Shown piece after piece: positions 60,337 through 64,000 of a DNA stretch of 64,000 nucleotides. The notes beneath the pieces were generated by a model. The model worked only from the letters and a program-made list of their open reading frames with translations. It had not been told where the DNA came from and searched no databases. Where the stretch lies: contig BDTR01000039.1 of the NCBI GenBank assembly GCA_002897775.1, positions 1-64,000 on the forward strand. The letters run 5' to 3'. This DNA is from a bacterium BMS3Bbin08 (GTDB taxonomy: Bacteria; Nitrospirota; Thermodesulfovibrionia; UBA6902; BMS3Bbin08). Numbering within the stretch: position 1 is the stretch's first letter; each line of letters starts with the position of its first letter. A program made the position numbers and the translations under genes.

Positions 60337-60440
60337 ACCCCGTTAGATAATGACGGGCGCCTTTAAGGATAGGACCATGAGACAACCGTATCTAACGGGG
60401 TTTACCCCATTAGATCACACGAATATACTAACGGGGTTTA
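60337..60440. repeat. Tandem CCCCGTTAGATA hairpins between zapB-like and zapA
   Basis: First hairpin: ACCCCGTTAGATA/TATCTAACGGGGT around about 40 bases. A second, ACCCCATTAGATC...ACTAACGGGGT, follows directly and shares the junction ACCCC. Both end GGGGTTTAC. Same family as 7761-7860 and 39840-39910. Confidence 0.7.
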
Positions 60441-60529
60441 CATATTTTGGTATAATCAGTGTAACATATAAAAGTCCTGACAAAGCCAGGACCGTATTCC
60501 TGTAATTTTCAATTGTTCAGGTGGTGGAT

Positions 60530-60796
60530 ATGCATTCCGTAGAAGTCCAGATATTAGGACAGACGTATTCTATCAGAACCGATGAGGACGAGGCCTATAT
60601 AAAAGCCCTGGCCGAATATGTGGATCAGAAATTAAAGGAAATATACAGCGCTGCCCCTAATGTAAACCATGTTAAGGCGGCGATCATGACCGCTCTGGGA
60701 ATAGCGGACGAGTTTTTTAAGGCCAGGTCAGGTCAGGAAGATCTTGACAGGATGATAGAAGAAAAGACAAAAATGCTTTCAAGCCTGCTCGAGTAG
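60530..60796 (+). CDS. zapA: Cell division protein ZapA
   Basis: From ATG 60530 (RBS CAGGTGGTGGAT) the product is 88 residues: HSVEVQILGQTYSIRTDEDE, AYIKALAEYVDQKLKEI, VNHVKAAIMTALGIADEFF, the ZapA fold with its C-terminal helix. ZapA bundles FtsZ. The track's GTG at 60521 lies inside the RBS. It follows the ZapB-like gene; no 6S RNA is evident in the short gap before lysS. Confidence 0.92.
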   Translation: MHSVEVQILGQTYSIRTDEDEAYIKALAEYVDQKLKEIYSAAPNVNHVKAAIMTALGIADEFFKARSGQEDLDRMIEEKTKMLSSLLE

Positions 60797-60902
60797 AGGC
60801 CTTCTGAAGTTCCCGGATCTATTGACCGCGCAATTATTGAGATACTTTATAATATTTGTGATCTTTACCTTAACCGGGATCCCCATTTTTTGAAGAAAAA
60901 TA

Positions 60903-62387
60903 ATGGAAGAGATTAACGAACTCATACAGGAGAGGATAAAAAAGCTTAAGAAACTGCGGGACAGCGGTATCGATCCGTACGGCGGCCCGTTCGATGTCAA
61001 GGACAGCGCGGCCGGGATATTCCGTAGTCACGGCCATAAGAGCAGGGAGGATCTGGACGCTGAAGCAGAAAACTGTACTATCGCGGGCCGTATAGTTGCC
61101 CTGCGGGGTTTCGGCAAGGCAACGTTCGCGCATGTTCAGGATGTCTCAGGAAAGATACAGGTCTACTTTAAGAAGGATATAGTCGGTGACGATTACGCGG
61201 TGCTTAAGAACATGGATATAGGGGACATAGTCGGCCTGAGCGGACGCCTCTTCCGGACAAGGACAGAAGAACTTACAATTGAAGTGAAAAGATTTTCAAT
61301 ACTATGTAAATCGCTGCGGCCGCTGCCTGAGAAATGGCACGGCCTCAAAGACATTGAAACCCGTTACCGTCAGAGATATGTTGACCTGATCGTTAATCCA
61401 GGCGTTCGGGACATATTTATGAAACGCAGTAAATTGATAAAGGCAACAAGAGATTATTTTGATGACAGGGGATTCATAGAAGTTGAAACCCCCATGATGC
61501 ATCAGATACCGGGAGGAGCAGCCGCGAAGCCGTTCAAGACTCATCATAAAGCTCTTGGTATTGACCTTTATCTTAGGATTGCGCCGGAACTATATCTGAA
61601 AAAACTGCTTGTAGGCGGTTATGAAAAGGTTTATGAGATCAATAAAAACTTTAGAAATGAAGGAATATCCACAAAGCACAACCCTGAGTTTACCATGCTT
61701 GAATTTTACATTGCTTATGTGGATTACAATTATCTTATGGACTTTACCGAGGAGTTTATGTCCTACCTGTGTATGGAAGTTACCGGAGGTCTCAGTGTGC
61801 CTTTTGGAGAGGATGGTAAAACCGTGATCGATTTTATTCCACCGTGGCCGAGGGTAAGTATGCAGGATGCAATGGAAGCGCAGGGGGTTGATCCGGGTGT
61901 TTTTAAGGATTTGGGAAAAGCCAGGGAATTTGCCGCAAAGAATAATATTGATGTTCCTGATAATATTACTATCGCCAAACTCCTTGATGAGATCTTCAAG
62001 GAAAAGGTTGAACCCGGCCTTATTCAGCCTGTTTTTATAAAGGACTATCCTGTTGAACTGTCTCCGCTTGCGAGAAGAAAGAAAGACGATGCAAATCTTG
62101 TTGAAAGGTTTGAACTTTTTGTGGGCGGCAGAGAACTGGCAAATGCCTTTTCGGAGCTTAACGATCCGGCGGACCAGAAGCAGAGGTTCTTGAAACAGGT
62201 GGAAGCCCGAAAGATGGGAGACGAAGAGGCAAATCTTATGGACGAGGATTTTATCAGGGCGCTGGAATATGGTATGCCGCCGGCAGCTGGAGAGGGAATA
62301 GGTATTGACCGACTGCTGATGATACTGACCAACTCGCCTTCCATAAGGGATGTAATGCTGTTTCCGCAAATGAAACCGGAACAATGA
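60903..62387 (+). CDS. lysS: Lysyl-tRNA synthetase, class II
   Basis: The 494-residue enzyme has the N-terminal OB-fold anticodon-binding domain (CTIAGRIVALRGFGKATFAH), motif 1 region (FIEVETPMMHQIPGGAAAKP), motif 2 (NKNFRNEGISTKHNPEFTML) and motif 3 (PPAAGEGIGIDRLLMILTNS). It charges tRNA-Lys. Length is typical of bacterial LysS. Confidence 0.97.
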   Translation: MEEINELIQERIKKLKKLRDSGIDPYGGPFDVKDSAAGIFRSHGHKSREDLDAEAENCTIAGRIVALRGFGKATFAHVQDVSGKIQVYFKKDIVGDDYAVLKNMDIGDIVGLSGRLFRTRTEELTIEVKRFSILCKSLRPLPEKWHGLKDIETRYRQRYVDLIVNPGVRDIFMKRSKLIKATRDYFDDRGFIEVETPMMHQIPGGAAAKPFKTHHKALGIDLYLRIAPELYLKKLLVGGYEKVYEINKNFRNEGISTKHNPEFTMLEFYIAYVDYNYLMDFTEEFMSYLCMEVTGGLSVPFGEDGKTVIDFIPPWPRVSMQDAMEAQGVDPGVFKDLGKAREFAAKNNIDVPDNITIAKLLDEIFKEKVEPGLIQPVFIKDYPVELSPLARRKKDDANLVERFELFVGGRELANAFSELNDPADQKQRFLKQVEARKMGDEEANLMDEDFIRALEYGMPPAAGEGIGIDRLLMILTNSPSIRDVMLFPQMKPEQ

Positions 62388-62389
62388 AA

Positions 62390-62500
62390 ATAACACAGAT
62401 TAGCACAGACAGAAAACAACTGATGAGCGCAGACCTGCCTGACGGCAGTCAGGCATATCTGTGTTAATCTGCAAATAATCAGTGGTCATCCGCGTTTATT
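62390..62500. repeat. ACACAGATTAGC / GTGTTAATCTG word repeat before lolC
   Basis: Left words ATAACACAGATTAGCACAGA and right words TATCTGTGTTAATCTGCAAA are near complements around a GACCTGCCTGACGGCAGTCA palindrome. It combines the TGTAATC-type vocabulary with a CCTGCC palindrome. Confidence 0.6.
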
Positions 62501-62503
62501 AAA

Positions 62504-63733
62504 ATGAATTTTCCCTATCAAATCTTCATAGCTCTCCGTTATTTCAGGTCAAAAAAGAAACACGGCGGTGTTTCTGTCAATACGGTAATATCCATTGGAG
62601 GTGTGGCCCTTGGGGTGATGGCGCTTATAATAGTGCTTTCTGTAATGGGAGGCTTCCGTGAGGACCTGCAAGGCAAGATCCTCGGCGCGAACGCGCATGT
62701 GGTGGTCCTGAACTATCAGGGCAAGATCAGGGAATATGACGCGCTGAGACAGGATATCAACAGTATTGAGGGTGTTACAGGGTCCTCACCGGTTGTTTAT
62801 GGACAGGTAATGCTCGGTGTCGGAGACAGGGCTTACGGGGTCGTTGTGCGCGGCATAGAACCGGATATCGAGGCTGAAACAACGGACATCCTTAACTACA
62901 TCAAAGAAGGCGGCATTGACAGATTCAGAGAAAGTGACGAGGGAATTCCCGGCATAATAGTCGGAAGGGAGCTGGCCAGAAGTCTTGGATTGTTTATAGG
63001 TGATGAGATCAATATGATCTCTCCGGTTGGTGAGATCGGCCCCCTTGGCATGCTGCCGAAGATGAAGAAGTTCAGGTTAGACGCCATCTTTGAGGTGGGC
63101 ATGTTTGAATATGATTCAAACCTCGCGCTGATCAATTTATCCGATGCCCAGGATTTTTTTAAGCTCCAGGATGAAGTTACCGGTATCGAGATCAAGGTTG
63201 AAGATATTTACAGGTCACGGGAGATAGCCCGTGAAATAGAGAACCGGCTCGGTTCCCCATATTATGCAAGGGACTGGATGGAGATGAACAGGAACCTTTT
63301 CTCTGCGCTCGAACTCGAAAAGATCGTGATGTTCATAATCCTTATCCTTATAGTCCTTGTCGCATCATTTAATATTGTCAGCAGCCTGATCATGATCGTG
63401 ATGGAAAAGGCAAGGGAGATAGCTGTTATGAAGGCTATGGGCGCTACAAGCAGGGGAGTAATGTCCATTTTTATGATCCAGGGACTTATTATCGGTGTTG
63501 TTGGAACGGTTATAGGTCTTGCAGGAGGCCTGATCGGCTGCCTGGCCCTTAAGATCTGGAAGTTCCCGCTTCCCGCTGATGTGTACTACTTAAGCCATCT
63601 TCCGGTCAGGATGGGCCTGTTTGATTTTATAATTGTGCCCGGGGCGGCAATAATTATCAGTTTCCTTGCGACCATTTATCCGTCCTGGCAGGCGGCAAAG
63701 CTGGACCCGGTAGAACCGTTAAGATATGAGTGA
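62504..63733 (+). CDS. lolC: Lipoprotein-releasing ABC permease (LolC/LolE family)
   Basis: The 409-residue permease starts FPYQIFIALRYFRSKKKHGG, has TM1 at about 25-50 (VNTVISIGGVALGVMALIIV), a large periplasmic MacB-type domain and three C-terminal TMs of the FtsX domain (VMFIILILIVLVASFNIVSS, GLIIGVVGTVIGLAGGLIGC, IIVPGAAIIISFLATIYPSW) ending AAKLDPVEPLRYE. It extracts lipoproteins from the inner membrane with LolD, which would be expected downstream but is outside the window or elsewhere. LolC versus LolE cannot be separated. Confidence 0.93.
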   Translation: MNFPYQIFIALRYFRSKKKHGGVSVNTVISIGGVALGVMALIIVLSVMGGFREDLQGKILGANAHVVVLNYQGKIREYDALRQDINSIEGVTGSSPVVYGQVMLGVGDRAYGVVVRGIEPDIEAETTDILNYIKEGGIDRFRESDEGIPGIIVGRELARSLGLFIGDEINMISPVGEIGPLGMLPKMKKFRLDAIFEVGMFEYDSNLALINLSDAQDFFKLQDEVTGIEIKVEDIYRSREIAREIENRLGSPYYARDWMEMNRNLFSALELEKIVMFIILILIVLVASFNIVSSLIMIVMEKAREIAVMKAMGATSRGVMSIFMIQGLIIGVVGTVIGLAGGLIGCLALKIWKFPLPADVYYLSHLPVRMGLFDFIIVPGAAIIISFLATIYPSWQAAKLDPVEPLRYE

Positions 63734-63777
63734 GAAGACAGAAGATAAGAAGTTAAGAGGATGAGAAGCTGTAAAAG
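63731..63777. repeat. AGAAGATAAGAAGTTAAGAG word repeat
   Basis: GAGAAGACAGAAGATAAGAA, GTTAAGAGGATGAGAAGCTG follows the lolC-like stop. It shares words with the queC insertions and the tRNA-Gly/tRNA-Cys spacer. Confidence 0.55.
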
Positions 63778-63803
63778 ACAGACGTCAAAAATAAAGGATG
63801 GCA

Positions 63804-64000
63804 ATGTTTAAACTACTGTTTAAGATAATATCTTCTGTAATTATCACGATCATTATCATTGTGGCGCTTGCTGTATGGAAGGGCGGAGAACCGTTCAGGT
63901 GGTTAGGTGAAGGTACAATAATGATCGGTGAGGCCATAAAAAAGATCGGCTACACTATTGATGAGATAAAAGAAGGAGGGGAAGAGGTAAAAGAGCAGCT
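63804..64000 (+). CDS. Small membrane protein, partial (cut by window end)
   Basis: Sixty-five codons are visible (MFKLLFKIISSVIITIIIIV, then ALAVWKGGEPFRWLGEGT), with one N-terminal TM helix followed by a charged helix (KIGYTIDEIKEGGEEVKEQ). ATG 63804 is preferred over 63798 because AAGGATGGCA spaces better. No family recognised. It follows the lolC-like gene by 70 bp. Confidence 0.65.
   Translation, partial: MFKLLFKIISSVIITIIIIVALAVWKGGEPFRWLGEGTIMIGEAIKKIGYTIDEIKEGGEEVKEQ

Noticed and set aside
60797-60902. 6S RNA gene after zapA
   Set aside because: 6S often follows zapA, but only 106 bp is available and the sequence does not form the required long rod with a central bubble.

Overview
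The window looks like the chromosome of a Gram-negative (diderm), probably anaerobic or microaerobic bacterium from a deeply branching lineage. Nitrospirota (Thermodesulfovibrionia-like) or a Deltaproteobacteria-like group is my best guess, from gene content and style only and not from any search. Support for a diderm comes from Kdo synthesis genes, a LolC/E-type lipoprotein exporter and lipoproteins. TTG and GTG starts are frequent, S4, S14, L24 and L36 carry zinc-type cysteines, and a chemoreceptor carries a CxxCH haem motif.

Layout. (1) 1-15221, plus strand: the end of tuf, then the S10-spc-alpha ribosomal superoperon from rpsJ to rplQ, with secY, map, infA, rpmJ and rpoA; adk is absent between secY and map. 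(2) 15254-23189, minus strand: trpE, trpG, trpD, dnaE and accA. (3) 23190-24612: a repeat-rich spacer, tRNA-Gly, tRNA-Cys and an iron-sulfur flavoprotein. (4) 24865-38674, plus strand: a chemosensory operon (cheY, cheA, ExeA-like AAA ATPase, cheW, two chemoreceptors, cheW, HEAT-repeat protein, cheR, cheB, cheY) with no flagellar genes. (5) 38701-45278: rlmN, a REC-GGDEF-HD-GYP protein, a substrate-binding lipoprotein/histidine kinase/response regulator trio, and a small Cys-rich protein. (6) 45279-46233: a palindrome-rich segment around tRNA-Leu. (7) 46234-52259: a TlpA-like thioredoxin, gcvH-lpd, kdsA-kdsD-kdsC and pgsA-plsY. (8) 52268-64000: a TPR/zinc membrane protein, a PATAN-GspG-like fusion, queC, a secreted protein, coaE, a lytic transglycosylase lipoprotein, zapB-like and zapA, lysS, a lolC/E permease and a partial membrane protein.

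How the genes work together. The first third is core translation and secretion. The middle is a signalling island: a complete CheA/W/R/B/Y core with two receptors. One receptor joins a periplasmic c-type haem motif to a PhnD-like binding-protein domain at its cytoplasmic C-terminus. Beside it lie a c-di-GMP enzyme and a second PhnD-like sensor paired with a kinase. The last third is envelope, division and cofactor housekeeping.

The most unusual property is the density and variety of short dispersed repeats between genes and inside some of them. A long four-segment hairpin is present twice with compensatory base changes in its basal stem. A CCCCGTTAGA/TCTAACGGGG hairpin family occurs several times. 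Many spacers are low-complexity arrays, each built from its own drifting short word, often with two roughly complementary arms. The same kind of repeat lies in frame inside queC (twice, same frame) and inside the linker of a cheW gene, so these elements appear to become protein sequence. I saw no CRISPR array, no intact insertion sequence and no defence or biosynthetic cluster.
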